From NCBI GenBank assembly GCA_037349315.1, contig JBAIAC010000004.1, positions 39,125,001 through 39,189,000 of the forward strand: a stretch of 64,000 nt of DNA, written 5' to 3'. The notes below the pieces were generated by a model. It was given only the letters and a program-made list of their open reading frames with translations. It was not told the origin of the DNA and made no database searches. Shown piece after piece: positions 11,850-21,619 of this stretch (positions are counted from its first letter, which is position 1; each line of letters begins with the position of its first letter). A program made the translations under genes and the position numbers. Source of the DNA: Chelydra serpentina (Eukaryota; Chordata; Testudines; Chelydridae).

Positions 11850-11952
11850 GGAGGCAGCAGCAGGGAGGTTCCCCACTACCCAGTGAAATCACTGAGAACT
11901 TGGCTAGGTGGAGGAAGCTCACAACAGGGCAGAGTAGCAGCAGAGGTAACAG
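11850..11952 (+). repeat. Partial second copy of the 9.86-kb LTR-like sequence
   Basis: The words GGAGGTTC, TACCCAGTGAAAT and CTGGGCTAG/TTGGCTAGG occur here in the same order as at 9868-9920, and 'cagcagaggt(a/g)acag' follows in both. The copy is cut off by the next repeat at about 11953. It may be the start of a 3' LTR. Confidence 0.4.
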
Positions 11953-12077
11953 TTAGTGGTAGCTGTGTTAGTCTGTGTCAGCAAAAACAAAGAGGAGTCC
12001 TTGTGGCACCTTAGAGACTAACAAATTTATTTGGGCATAAGCTTCCGTGGGCTAGAACCCACTTTATCAGATGCATG
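11953..12077 (+). repeat. Short interspersed repeat (GTTAGTCTGT family)
   Basis: The sequence begins 'gtagctgtgttagtctgtgt' and continues with 'gtggcaccttagagactaac' and 'gggcataagcttccgtggg'. This is a highly recurrent sauropsid repeat that I recognise but cannot assign to a class. A related copy is embedded in the DIRS element at about 53908-54096. It joins directly to the CR1 that follows. Confidence 0.6.
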
Positions 12078-12840
12078 CAGTGTGCAGCGGCAGTCAAAAA
12101 AGCAAACAGGATGTTAGGAATCATTAAAAAAGGGATAGAGAATAAGACGGAGAATATCTTATTGCCCTTATACAAATCCATGGTGTGCCCACATCTTGAA
12201 TACTGCGTACAAATGTGGTCTCCTCATCTCAAAAAGGATATACTGGCATTAGAAAAGGTTCAGAGAAGGGCAACTAAAATGATTAGGGGTTTGAAACGGG
12301 TTCCATATAAGGAGAGATTAAAGAGGCTAGGACTTTTTAGCTTGGAAAAGAGGAGACTAAGGGGGGATATGATAGAGGTATATAAAATTATGACTGGTGT
12401 GGAGGAAGTGAATAAGGAAAAGTTATTTACTTGTTCCCATAGTAGAAGAACTAGGGGCCACCCAATGAAATTAGTGGGCAGCAGGTTTAAAACAAATAAA
12501 AGGAAGTTCTTCACGCAGCGCACAGTCAACCTGTGGAACTCCTTGCCTGAGGAGGCTGTGAAGGCTAGGACTATAACAGGGTTTAAAAGAGAACTGGATA
12601 AATTCATGGAGATGAAGTCCATTAATGGCTATTAACCAGGATGGGTAAAGAATGGTGTCCTTAGCCTCTGTTTGTCAGAGGGGGGTGATGGATGGCAGGA
12701 GAGAGATGACTTGATCATTACCTGTTGGGTCCACTCACTCCGGGCCACCTGGCATTGGCCACTGTCGGTGGACAGGATACTGGGCTGGATGGACCTTTGG
12801 TCTGACCCAGTACGGCCATTCTTATGTTCTTTTGTTCTTA
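12078..12840 (+). mobile_element. CR1 LINE, 5'-truncated (second subfamily)
   Basis: This is the 3' portion of a CR1 element. One uninterrupted frame (12075-12635, about 186 codons) encodes the RT C-terminal region, including [46 protein letters not shown] and the terminal [10 protein letters not shown]. It is followed by a 200-bp 3' UTR ending 'ggacctttggtctgacccag' and 'cattcttatgttctt'. This 3' end differs from the ATTCTATG type at 7, 22.7 and 58 kb and defines another subfamily. The open frame suggests modest age. Truncation removed the endonuclease and the catalytic RT core. Confidence 0.88.
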
Positions 12841-12841
12841 T

Positions 12842-13740
12842 GTCTCACCCAAGGGACTCAACATGGATCTGCGTAAGGTGGCACCCGAGGATGTAAGCAG
12901 GATGCAGTGATGCCTGGGGTTTGCCAATTTCTACAGCTGATTTATTAAAGGATTCTCTAGACTGGTTACACCCATAATAGTGCTCCTACAAAAGAGGGGC
13001 TGGTTCATCTAGTTCAGGGGTAGGCAACCTATGGCACGGGTGCCAAAGACGGCACACATGCTGATTTTCAGTGGCACTCACACTGCCCAGGTCCTGGCCA
13101 TCGGTCTGGGGGGCTCTGCATTTTAATTTAATTTTAAATGAAGCTTCTTAAACATCTTAAAAACCTTATTTACTTTATATACAACAATAGTTTAGTTATA
13201 TATTAAAGACTTATAGAAAGAGACCTTCTAAAAACATTACAATGTATTACTGGCGCGCGAAACCTTAAATTAGAGTGAATAAATGAAGACTCAGCACACC
13301 ACTTCTGAAAGGTTGCCAACCCCTGATCTAGTCTCTGGAGACTCAGGCAGCTTTTGATCGACTGAAGAGGGCATTCACTTTGGAACCTATCCTGATTCAG
13401 CCAGAATGCACTAAACCATTTACGATCGAGGCCAATGCCTCAAACTTTGCCATAGATGCAGTACTATCTTGTGATGTGAGCCCCCACAACCAGCTCCACC
13501 TCTGTGCTTTTTATTCTTGGAAGCTAACCTCGGCCACAAAAAATTACGATATTTGTGAAAAGAAACTACTGGCCATCAAGGTGGCTTTCGAGGAGTGGTG
13601 CCATCTCCTAGAAGGAGTATGATTCTTGGTCCATGTCCTGATGGACCATAAGAACCTGAAATACCTATGGCCTGTCAAATCCACTGGTTCCTCTTCTTTG
13701 CTTGCTTTCATTTTGTTGTAACCTATTGCTCAGGGACGAG
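12842..13740 (+). pseudogene. Ty3/gypsy reverse transcriptase thumb and RNase H remnant
   Basis: After the CR1 the frame near 12920-13010 encodes RT thumb-like residues (FANFYS, LVTPI). A hAT MITE then interrupts it at 13015-13325. Downstream, 13335-13670 encodes QAAFDRLKRAFT, a degenerate RNase H active-site strand with a D-to-E-like change (FTIEANAS), YDICEKKLLAIK, and LMDHKNLKYL. These are the ordered RNase H blocks of gypsy and chromovirus-type pol. A stop codon (TGA at 13620) lies within it. The piece is old and inactive. Order and strand match the protease remnant upstream and the integrase downstream. Confidence 0.7.
13015..13325. mobile_element. hAT-type MITE
   Basis: Termini CAGGGGTAGGCAACCT and AGGTTGCCAACCCCTG form imperfect inverted repeats, and the flanking 8-mers ATCTAGTT (13007-13014) and ATCTAGTC (13326-13333) are a target duplication differing at one base. 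Eight-base duplications and CAGGG...CCCTG ends are typical of hAT elements. The 311-bp interior is non-coding and includes an AT-rich centre. It inserted into the gypsy RT-RNase H region, so it is younger than that element. Confidence 0.85.
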
Positions 13741-13869
13741 AAATGGGAAGGCAGATGACCTATCCTGCAAAGATGAATATCTGAAACCTGGCTCAAGGCA
13801 TCCAGCTTTATCAATGGGACTGTGGACAGCAGTCTGATGTCCTCCATCCACTCCCTGCGCCTCAACAAC

Positions 13870-14400
13870 CCATTTGCGACCCAGATCTGCCAGACCCATA
13901 ATGAGGCAGGTACTTGACCCAACTCCAAGTTCCAATTACAGAATTGCCTCCTGTGACCTTTACGCTTGTACCAAGAACCTACAATCAATGCCCCCAGTTC
14001 TCCTCCAGCCCTGCTCACACCTCTGTAGTCTTGGTCTACTATCTCAATGGACTTCATCATAGAACTGCCATGCTCCCTGGGACCCTCAATAATCCTAGTT
14101 ATCATTGACCTTCTAACAAAGATGGCACATTTCATCCTGTATCATACTGTTCCTACAACACAGGAAGCAGCTCAGCACTTCCTGGAAAATGCCTTCAACT
14201 ACCACAGGTTACCAACAGGCATTGTGTCAGACTGGGGTCCCCAGTTCATTTCCCAATTCTGGTTGGAATTTCTCAGACTCCTTGGCATCGATCGAGTCCC
14301 TCATCTCATCTGCCTCCCACCTGAAGACTAATGGGTAAACAGAGAAGATCAATCAAATCATGGAGCAGTACCTCACAGCTTTTTGAGCTACCACTAGGAT
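13870..14400 (+). pseudogene. Ty3/gypsy integrase core remnant
   Basis: The frame 14047-14331 encodes MDFIIELPCSLG, VIIDLLTKMAHF (first catalytic Asp) and GIVSDWGPQFIS (second Asp, with the usual Arg replaced by Trp). The third block, NGQTER-like, is degraded beyond the stop codon at 14329. The spacing fits the DDE integrase core of Ty3/gypsy elements. The upstream HHCC zinc region is not recognisable in 13740-13900. The remnant lies in line with the RNase H piece. Confidence 0.75.
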
Positions 14401-14990
14401 GACTGGCTTCCCTTGCAGTGTTACACTGAGTTTGCATATAACAATGCAATCCATGGGACTGTGCGGTTCTTAAGGGGGTCTGAAGAGGGGGAAACAGACA
14501 GGGTGCTGTAAAGTGACCTCTTGCTCTGAGGAGCTGCTGAGGAGGCAACTAACCTTGTTACACCCTCTAGACACAAATCAACACAACCATCATCCACGAT
14601 AACACCAAACACAACAGCCCCTCATTCCTCACACAGCCCATATTGGCCATCCACAGTACTCTCCCAACACAATCAGCACACACAATAACCTCAGTCATCA
14701 GGTTGAAGCCTAGAAGATCTGTTGAGTCAGTGTGAAGTTATGGAAACAGCTACAGAGCTCTTTTTGTTCAGAATATCATCAGGTTCAATCATCACTGGGA
14801 TTCACAGTCTGTTACCATCCAGTTCTCAGCCATTTTCAGCGTTTTTACACAGGTGACTTTATTAATTACACCTGTGCAACAGCATGGCCTTTCAGCTAGT
14901 AGTAATAACACAGAAGATGTTGTAAACTGATTTCCACCCTCTTACATGGCGCTTCAATACTACTGAGGACAAATGGTGTTACTGCATTTA
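14400..14990. other. Gene-free interval
   Basis: No supported exon. This may be the degraded 3' part of the gypsy element (chromodomain or UTR region), but no motif survives. Confidence 0.25.
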
Positions 14991-14991
14991 A

Positions 14992-15859
14992 TGCAATGTA
15001 GATGTAGCCATGTCAGTCTCAAGATATTAGCGAGACAGGTGAGTAAGGTAATATTTTTTTATTGGATGAACTTCTGTTGGTGAGAGAGACAAGCTTTCGA
15101 GCCACACACAGCTCTTCTTCAGGTCTGGGGAAGGAACTCCCAGCGTCACAGCAAAATGCAAGATGGAAGGGATTGTTTAGCATAAGTAGTTAGCACATAT
15201 TGTAAGGGACCATTCCAGGTGGAGTGGATCTACAGATTTTGAAAACTGTTTGGGGCGGGGGGGGGGGGGATTGTTGATCATTGTAGCAGTGGAGAGATGT
15301 CAGCAGGTTTTGTATCTGTTGTTCTGGCAGGGTCTGGTGCTGCTTTGAGTTGGTGTCCTGGTCTGTGGGGAGCTTATTTCTCATGAGCTTGGAGAGGTTG
15401 AGAGGGTTCAGGAAAGATTTCTTTTCACAAAGTGATCACTCTATACCTGACCTATCAATCATTATCCTCAAAGGAAACCTGCACAACACTTTCAAGAGAT
15501 GAGTCTGGGAGCTTAAATTCATTACTTTGCTAGACACCAAAATCATGGACTGAGCAGAGACACTGGATTTATGTCTTATTACAACAGTCTGTAACCCACT
15601 AACCCCTTCTTTTTCTCCTAGGACTGCAGAGGTGTTAACCTTAAAGGGTCCTTACAATATGTGCTAACTACTTATGCTAAACAATCTGTTCCACATTTCA
15701 TTTTGCTGCTGAACAATCTGCTCCACATTTCATTTTGCTGTGACGTTGGGAGTTCCTTTTCCAGAGCTGCAGAAGAGCTGTGTGGCTCAAAAGCTTCTCT
15801 CTCTCACCAACAGAAGTTGGTCCAATAAAAGATATTACCTCACCCACATTGTCTCTCTT
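14992..15859. repeat. Foldback repeat with about 180-210-bp inverted arms
   Basis: The left arm (about 15033-15212) and the right arm (about 15645-15858, minus sense) share words such as GGTAATAT, TATTGGA, CTTCTGTTGGTGAGAGAGA, GAGCCACACA and TTGTTTAGCATAAGTAG in inverted order. The right arm carries an extra 33-bp tandem duplication (AACAATCTG-CCACATTTCATTTTGCTG at about 15682-15741). The 430-bp interior has a poly-G run near 15257 and no gene. I recognise it as a common turtle and crocodilian repeat but cannot place its superfamily. Confidence 0.65.
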
Positions 15860-16125
15860 ACTTCATTTCAGTAAGAATTGCTGGCAGGAGTAGGCTCAAA
15901 AATGCCAGTTTTCATATCAAAATTGCATTGTTTGCTATATGTAAAGCCTGCAATCTGACTTCTTGCAACGTGAACTCTCAGAAGACTGTGCTGTGCAAAA
16001 TGAGTGATACTTTATTTGAAAAATAAGCATAAATTTGTGAATTCAGGCTGCAGAACAACCAGCCAATGTGCATATTTAACTCAGAGAAGAGCTGCCTGTG
16101 AGAAGTACTGTGTATGGTTATAAAG

Positions 16126-16335
16126 CAGTAGTTCTCAAACTTTTGTACTGGTGACCCCTTTCACATAGCAAACTTATGAGTGTGACCCCACCCCTTATAT
16201 AAAAAAGTGTTTTTAATTTATATTTAACATCATTATAAATGCTGGATGCAAAGCGAGGTTTGGGATGGAGGCTGACAGCTCACAACCCCCCATGTAATAA
16301 CCTTGTGACCCCCCTGATGGGTTTGAGAACCCCTG
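16126..16335. mobile_element. hAT-type MITE with perfect 8-bp duplication
   Basis: The 210-bp element starts CAGTAGTTCTCAAACTTT and ends GTTTGAGAACCCCTG. TTATAAAG flanks both sides exactly (16118-16125 and 16336-16343). The interior is non-coding. The same family occurs at 59312-59531, with the same internal landmarks ('gtactggtgacccctt', 'ataaatgctgg', 'accccccatgtaataac'). Confidence 0.92.
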
Positions 16336-16731
16336 TTATAAAGCTTTCTTTGTATGTTTTATGCTCACTACATTAAGGGTACGTCTACACTACAGAATTA
16401 GTTCGAAATTATAGAAGTCGATATTTTAAAACCCGAATTTATGGAATCGATTGTGTGTGTCCCCACTTAAGAGCATTAAGACCATGAGGTCGACGGACTG
16501 TGTCCACAGTATCGGGGCTAGCGTCGACTTTCGGAGTGTTGCATAGCGAGTAGCTATCCCACAGTTCCCGCAGTCTCCGCTGCCCATTGGAATTCTGGGT
16601 TGCGATCCCAAAGCCTGATGGGGCAGAAAACATTGTCGCTGGTGGTTCTGGGTACATGTCGTCAAGCCATCCCCCGTCCCTCCCTCCCTCCATGAAAGCA
16701 ATCTTTTTCGTGCCTTTTTTCTGGGGTTTCC

Positions 16732-16921
16732 GGGGTTTCCGGGTTTGCTATGGCAAGCATGGAGCCTGCTCAGCTCACAATTACTGTATATCTCCAGCGT
16801 ACGCCGGGACATTAGGTCTAGTGGGGATTCAGTTGCACTGTAATACAGGCAGAGAGATAGCTCAGTGGTCTGAGCGTTGGCCTGCTAAACCCGGGGTTGC
16901 GAGTTCAATCCTTGAGGGGGC
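16732..16921 (+). repeat. Internal direct repeat, unit 1, with tRNA-like head
   Basis: A unit of about 190 bp starts 'ggggtttccgggtttgcta' and recurs at 17247-17438 (515 bp downstream) with a few percent divergence. Its distal 73 bp (about 16850-16922) look like a tRNA-derived SINE head: box A-like TAGCTCAGTGGTCTGAGC, an anticodon-loop region CTGCTAA, and box B-like GTTGCGAGTTCAATCC. The acceptor-stem halves do not pair, so it is not a tRNA gene. The same unit contains AAGCATGGAGCC, a duplicate of the transposase start-codon context at 17688-17701. Confidence 0.7.
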
Positions 16922-17246
16922 TATTCCACCTGAGGCTGGTAGTCGCGGGACTACACAGCATAAGCTCCTTGTCTTCTAACAGCAGATGGTGCAATATGCC
17001 ATAAATGATCGTAGTCGTGGGATTACACAGCCAGAAGGTCCTTGCCTTCTAGCGGTACATTGTGCAATAGGCTTGAAATTCATTGTCCCCTGTGTGCTCC
17101 TGGCCGGCCTATGGTGTGGCTGGCCGGGGGAGCTTGGACATAAATGGGAGTGACCAGAATGACTCTGGTCATTCTCTTTTTCACGTTTTGTTTAAGGGAG
17201 ATTCAGTACTGCCTGGAACACGGACAGAGGGATAGCTCAGCGGTCT

Positions 17247-17438
17247 GGGGTTTCCGGGTTTGCTACGGCAAGCATGGAGCCTGCTCAGCTCACAATTACC
17301 ATACATCTCCAGCGTACGCCTGGACATTAGGTCTAGTGGGGATTCAGTCGCACTATAATACGGGCAGAGGGATAGCTCAGCGGTCTGAGCGTTGGCCCGC
17401 TAAACCCAGGGTTGCGACTTCAATCCTTGAGGGGGCCA
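17247..17438 (+). repeat. Internal direct repeat, unit 2, with tRNA-like head
   Basis: This is the second copy of the 190-bp unit. Its tRNA-like part (about 17367-17438) reads GATAGCTCAGCGGTCTGAGC, then CCCGCTAAACCC and a box B variant with GCGACTTCAATCC. A third, clipped tRNA-like head (GGATAGCTCAGCGGTCT) lies immediately upstream at 17229-17247. The array therefore holds two full heads and one partial head. Confidence 0.7.
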
Positions 17439-17693
17439 GGAGATGATGATGGATATCAAGCCTATTGAACCATCTGCAGCTAGAAGGACAGGCGCCTACC
17501 CTTGCTCCCTGCATATTGTACCATCTGTTGTTAGAAGAAAAGGAGCTTCCCCCCTCCCTCCGAGAAAGCAGCGGAGGGGGGAGCCCAAAATCCTTTCATG
17601 CCTTTTTTCATGCGGGCGCCATATTGCTGACACCATTGTTATCCACCCACCGCTTCTGCTCTGCTGTCCTGCAGACACCATACCAGGGAAAGC

Positions 17694-18802
17694 ATGGAGC
17701 CCGATCAGATCGCTGCGGCTGTTATCGCCGTTATGAACATCACGCGCATTGTCCAGGAGTATATGGAGAACGAGAACCAGGAGCTACTACAGCAGGTGAG
17801 GAGGCGCCGGCAGCGTGATGAGCACATGGACACAGACCTCTCTCAAAAAAGGCCCCCCCGCAAGGTGGACATCATGGTGGTAATGGGGCTTGTTGATACA
17901 GTGGAACACCGATTCTGGGCCCGGGAAACAAGCACAGACTGGTGGGACCACATAGTGTTGCAGATGTGGGACGATCAGCAATGGCTGCGAAACATTCGCA
18001 TGCGTAAGGGCACTTTCATGGAACTTTGTGAGTTGCTTTCCCCTGCCCTGAAGCGCCAGAACACCAAGATGAGAGCAGCCCTCACAGTAGAGAAGCGAAT
18101 GGCGATAGCCCTGTGGAAGCTTGCAACGCCAGACAGCTACCAGTCAGTCGCGAATCAATTCGGAGTGGGAAAATCTACAGTGGGGGATGTGGTGATGCAA
18201 GTAGCCAAGGCGATCACAGAGCTGCTGGTACCAAGGGTTGTGACTCTGGGAAATGTGCAGGTCATAGTGGATGGCTTTGCAGCAATGGGGTTCCCAAACT
18301 GTGGTGGGGCGATAGATGGAACCCATATCCCTATCTTGGCACCGGACCACCAAGCCAGCGAGTATATAAACCGAAAGGGTTACTTTTCAATAGTGCTGCA
18401 AGCACTGGTGGATCACAAGGGCCGTTTCACCAACATCAACGTGGGATGGCCGGGAAAGGTACATGACGCTCGCATCTTCAGGAACTCTGGTCTGTTTCAG
18501 CTGCTGCAGCAAGGGACTTTCTTCCCAGACCAGAAAATAACCATTGGGGATGTTGAGATGCCTATATTATCCTTGAGGACCCAGCCTACCCCTTAATGCC
18601 ATGGCTCATGAAGCCATACACAGGAAGCCTGGACAGTAGTCAGGACCTTTTCAACTATAGGCTGAGCAGAATGGTGGTGGAATGTGCATTTGGGCGTTTA
18701 AAAGCTCGCTGGCAAAGTTTATTGACCAGGTTAGATCTCAGCGAAACCAATATTCCCATTATTATTACTGCTTGCTGTGCGCTCCACAATATCTGTGAGT
18801 AA
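17694..18802 (+). pseudogene. Harbinger DDE transposase (HARBI1-like), one frameshift
   Basis: Start at ATG 17694, in the context AAGCATGG. The first frame runs to 18596 and the remainder continues in another frame to the stop at 18802. A one-base deletion at about 18561-18572 breaks it between EMPI and DPAYPLMPWL. An N-terminal coiled, basic segment (residues 25-60) is followed by a helix-turn-helix-like region (about residues 140-165, SYQSVANQFGVGKSTV). The catalytic triad is visible: Asp208 in GAIDGTHIPI, Asp258 in VHDARIF, and Glu (codon 18680) in VECAFGRLKARW, beyond the frameshift. It would excise and insert the element together with the Myb-like partner. Length and motif spacing are normal for the family, so inactivation is recent or minor. 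Confidence 0.93.
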
Positions 18803-19070
18803 GGGGGAAGACGTTTATGGCAGGGTGGGAGGTTGAGGCAAATCACCTGGCCGCTGGTTATGCGCAGCCAGACACCAGGGCTATTACAAGAGTACAGCAG
18901 GGTGTGTTGCGCATCAGGGAAGCTTTGAAAACCAGTTTCATGAATGGCCAGGATGCTGTGTGAAAGTTCTGTTTTTCCCTATTAATGAAAAGCCCCGCCC
19001 CTTGATTCACTCTACTTCCCTTTAACCAAACCGCCCTGCCCTCCCCCCCTCGGTCACCGCTTGCAGAGGC

Positions 19071-19076
19071 AATAAA
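19071..19076 (+). terminator. Polyadenylation signal of the transposase gene
   Basis: AATAAA lies 270 bp after the transposase stop, followed by a GT/T-rich stretch. It sits directly beside the opposite-strand signal of the Myb-like gene, as expected of convergent genes. Confidence 0.6.
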
Positions 19077-19104
19077 GTCATTGTTGCTTAAAAATCATGC
19101 ATTC

Positions 19105-19110
19105 TTTATT
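19105..19110 (-). terminator. Polyadenylation signal of the Myb-like gene
   Basis: TTTATT on the plus strand is AATAAA on the minus strand. It is about 240 bp beyond the end of the C-terminal frame at 19347. Confidence 0.55.
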
Positions 19111-19346
19111 AATTCGTAAAACAAATAGGGGGAACTATGGGGGTAACTGCCACGGTCGCCCGGGATAGGTGGTGGAGGAAGGGAAGCACCAGGATGGGTG
19201 GTGGAGGAAGGGATGAGGGAAGGACAAGGACACACAGCACTTTAAAACTTATTGAATGCCAGCCTTTTCTTGCTTGGACAGTTCTCTTGGCTTGAGTGGT
19301 TGGGTGCACGGAGGCCGCCCAAACGCGTGCTTGGGCATCTCAGGGA

Positions 19347-21263
19347 TTAGGTTATGGGACTCGGGGAGGAGGGCTGTTGGTTACACAGGGGCTGTAGTGG
19401 CGGTCTGGGCTCAGGAGGCCTTTCCTGAACCATATGCCTTTCCTCAGCCATAAGCCGGAGGATTTCCGTTTGATCCTCCAGTAGCCTCAGACTTGCATCC
19501 TGACTTCTCTCTGCACGCTGACGCCACCTACTCTCTTCATCCCGCCCCTGTCTCTCTTCATCCTGCCAGTCATTGTCTTCAGGACACCACCTGTCCACGT
19601 GATCAAATTCTGCCTTCCTGGACTCCGACAGTGTCTGCCTTCACGCATTCTGCTGGGCAGTTTCAGTGTGGGAGGATTGCATGAGCTCTGAGAACATATC
19701 GTCTCGATGCCCTTTTTTTTTTTTTTTTTTTACTTCTAATCTTCACTAGCCTCTGGAACAGTGATGAAAGGGGTGGCGTTGAAACATTTGCAGCTGCGGA
19801 GGGAAACAAACGGGAGAGGAGTAGTTAAAAAGATACATATTAGAGAACAATGCTCCAAACATTACATAGCACATGTGCATTTGGTCCAAGGTTGCACTTT
19901 GCCTGTTATATTGAGGGTCTGCCGGTTTGGTGTGAGAGATCACACAAGCAGGTCTGGCGGGCAACAGAATTCGGCTTGCAGGCAGCCATGGTAAGCCACA
20001 GTTTATAGGCTTCTTTAACCTTCAGAACATGTGGGAATGGTTTCAAACAGCAACCCCCTCATTTCCCATAACAAACAGCCTTTGGGCTGGCAATTTAAAA
20101 AGGGCTGGCAATTGAAAAGGGAGGGGCGGCGGTTTTCGGGTTAACGTGCAGCGCGAACCTAATAGACACCCCCCTCCCCCACACAGACACACATCCAAGA
20201 TGTTCGCTGTTCCCCCTCCCCCCACCGCGTGGGTCACAGTGGGGAAGATTTCAGTTCAGTTATAGGCAAACAGCCCAGCAGGGACGTACCCCTCTGAATA
20301 CCCCCTTAATAAAATCCCCCTATTTCAAACAGGTGACCATGAATGATATCACTCTTCTGAGGATAACACAGACAGATAAAGAACAGATGTTGCTTGAATG
20401 CCAGCAAACACCGGGACCATACGCCACCATGATTCCAGACTACGTGCTACTGGCCTGGCGTGGTAGAGTGTGTTACCACGGAGCACAGGATAAGGCTGCC
20501 CTCCCCAGAAACCTTTTGCACAGGCTTTGGGAGTACATCCAGGAGAGCTTTCTGGAGATGTCCCCAGAGGATTTCCGCTCCATCCCCGAACATGTTAACA
20601 GACTTTTCCAGTAGCTGTAGCTGTACTGGCTGCGAATTAATCATTAAACACACTTGTTCATAAAACATGTATTACTTTCACAGAGGTACACTCACCAGAG
20701 GTCCCTTCTCCGGCATCAAGCACGCCTTGGGTGGGTTCGTAGGGTACTGGCTCCAGGGTGACAAAAAGTTCCTGGCTGTCGGGGAAAAGGGCTTCTCCGC
20801 TTCCTTGCTGTGTCTGTGCGCTATTTTGAGCATGATTATCATCTTCCTCTTCCTGAAAGTGCTCCTCGGTGGTTTCTGATGATCCACATACGGAGTCATA
20901 CCACATGGGTGGGTCAGTGCTGGCTGCACCCCCTAGAATGGCATGCAGCTCATCATAGAAGCGGCATGTCTGGGGCTCTGACCCAGAGCGGCTGTTTGCA
21001 TTTCTGGTTTTTTGGTAGGCTTGCCTGAGCTCCTTAATTTTAACGCGGCACTGTTCCGCATCCCTGTTGTAGCCTCTGTCCTGCATACCCTTGGAGACTT
21101 TGGCATATGTATTGGCATTTCGCCTTTTGGACCGTAGTTCTGCTAGCACGGTTTCGTCTCCCCATACAGCGATCAGATCGCGTACCTCACGCTCGGTCCA
21201 TGCTGGAGTTTGTCTTCGGTTCTGGGACTCCATCATGGTCACCTCTGCTGATGAGATCTGCAC
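19347..21263 (-). pseudogene. Harbinger Myb/SANT-like DNA-binding protein, two exons, broken
   Basis: Exon 1 runs from about 21263 (ATG; an in-frame ATGATGGAG at about 21236 is another candidate start) to 20696. It encodes a trihelix/Myb-like domain: TPAWTEREVRDLIAVW, YAKVSKGM, EQCRVKIKELRQAY. An acidic, Gln/Ser-rich linker follows. The donor GTGAGT lies at 20695-20690. A plausible acceptor (TTCCAG) ends at 19753. Exon 2 would end with a heptad-rich tail, LRLLEDQTEILRLMAEE, stopping at 19347. Lesions: TAG at the sixth exon-2 codon, a 19-A coding-strand tract (19713-19731) that shifts frame, and a TGA where Trp is expected (about 19637). The protein normally helps import or target the transposase. 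This copy cannot make the full form. Confidence 0.85.
20333..20614 (+). CDS. Unrecognised 93-codon ORF inside the Myb-like gene intron
   Basis: An uninterrupted frame lies on the plus strand, within the inferred intron of the minus-strand Myb-like gene and in the same sense as the transposase. The ATG region is AACAGGTGACCATGAATG. The product would be mostly hydrophilic, with an aromatic/basic middle (LLAWRGRVCYHGAQDK) and an amphipathic C-terminus (LLHRLWEYIQESFLEM). 'ATTAAA' lies at about 20643, a possible polyadenylation signal. I do not recognise a family. It could be a third Harbinger gene, a captured host exon, or chance. The protein-like composition and the stop placed at a natural end favour something real. 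Confidence 0.35.
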   Translation: MTMNDITLLRITQTDKEQMLLECQQTPGPYATMIPDYVLLAWRGRVCYHGAQDKAALPRNLLHRLWEYIQESFLEMSPEDFRSIPEHVNRLFQ

Positions 21264-21619
21264 TCACCTGCAGCTCACCGTGCTGGCCAAACAGGAAATG
21301 AAATTCAAAAGTTCGCGGGGCTTTTCCTGTGTACCTGGGCAGAGCATTCGAGCTCAGACTGCTGTCCAGAGCGGTCAAATGTTGCACTGTGGGATAGATC
21401 CAGGAGGCCAATACCGTCGAATTGCATCCACACTAAGCGTACATCGATTCGGCAATATCGCTTTAAGCGCTAATCCCCTCGTTGGGGGTGGAGTGGCGAG
21501 ATCAATTTTAAGAGCCCTAGAAGTCGATGTTAATGGCTTTGTCGTGTGGACGGGTGCACGGATCAATCGATATAATGCTAAAAAATTCAACCGAAACTCG
21601 TAGTGTAGACCAGGGTTAA

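Larger units (their letters stand above)
16376..21615 (+). mobile_element. PIF/Harbinger DNA transposon, two-gene, nearly complete
   Basis: The element spans 5.24 kb between TTA target duplications (16373-16375 and 21616-21618), the 3-bp TWA duplication expected of PIF/Harbinger elements. Termini read AGGGTACGTCTACACTAC and, inverted, CCCTGGTCTACACTAC. It holds the two genes that define the superfamily: a DDE transposase on the plus strand (17694-18802) and a Myb/SANT-like DNA-binding partner on the minus strand (exons within 21263-19347). The genes converge, and their polyadenylation signals lie back to back at 19071-19110. Both genes carry lesions, so the copy is probably immobile unless complemented. 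The 5' third is enlarged by internal direct repeats. Confidence 0.93.

Noticed and set aside
16850..16922. tRNA gene (Ser-GCT-like anticodon loop)
   Set aside because: The acceptor-stem halves do not pair, the T-stem has mismatches, a serine tRNA should have a long variable arm, and the unit is repeated within a transposon. It is a tRNA-derived repeat head.
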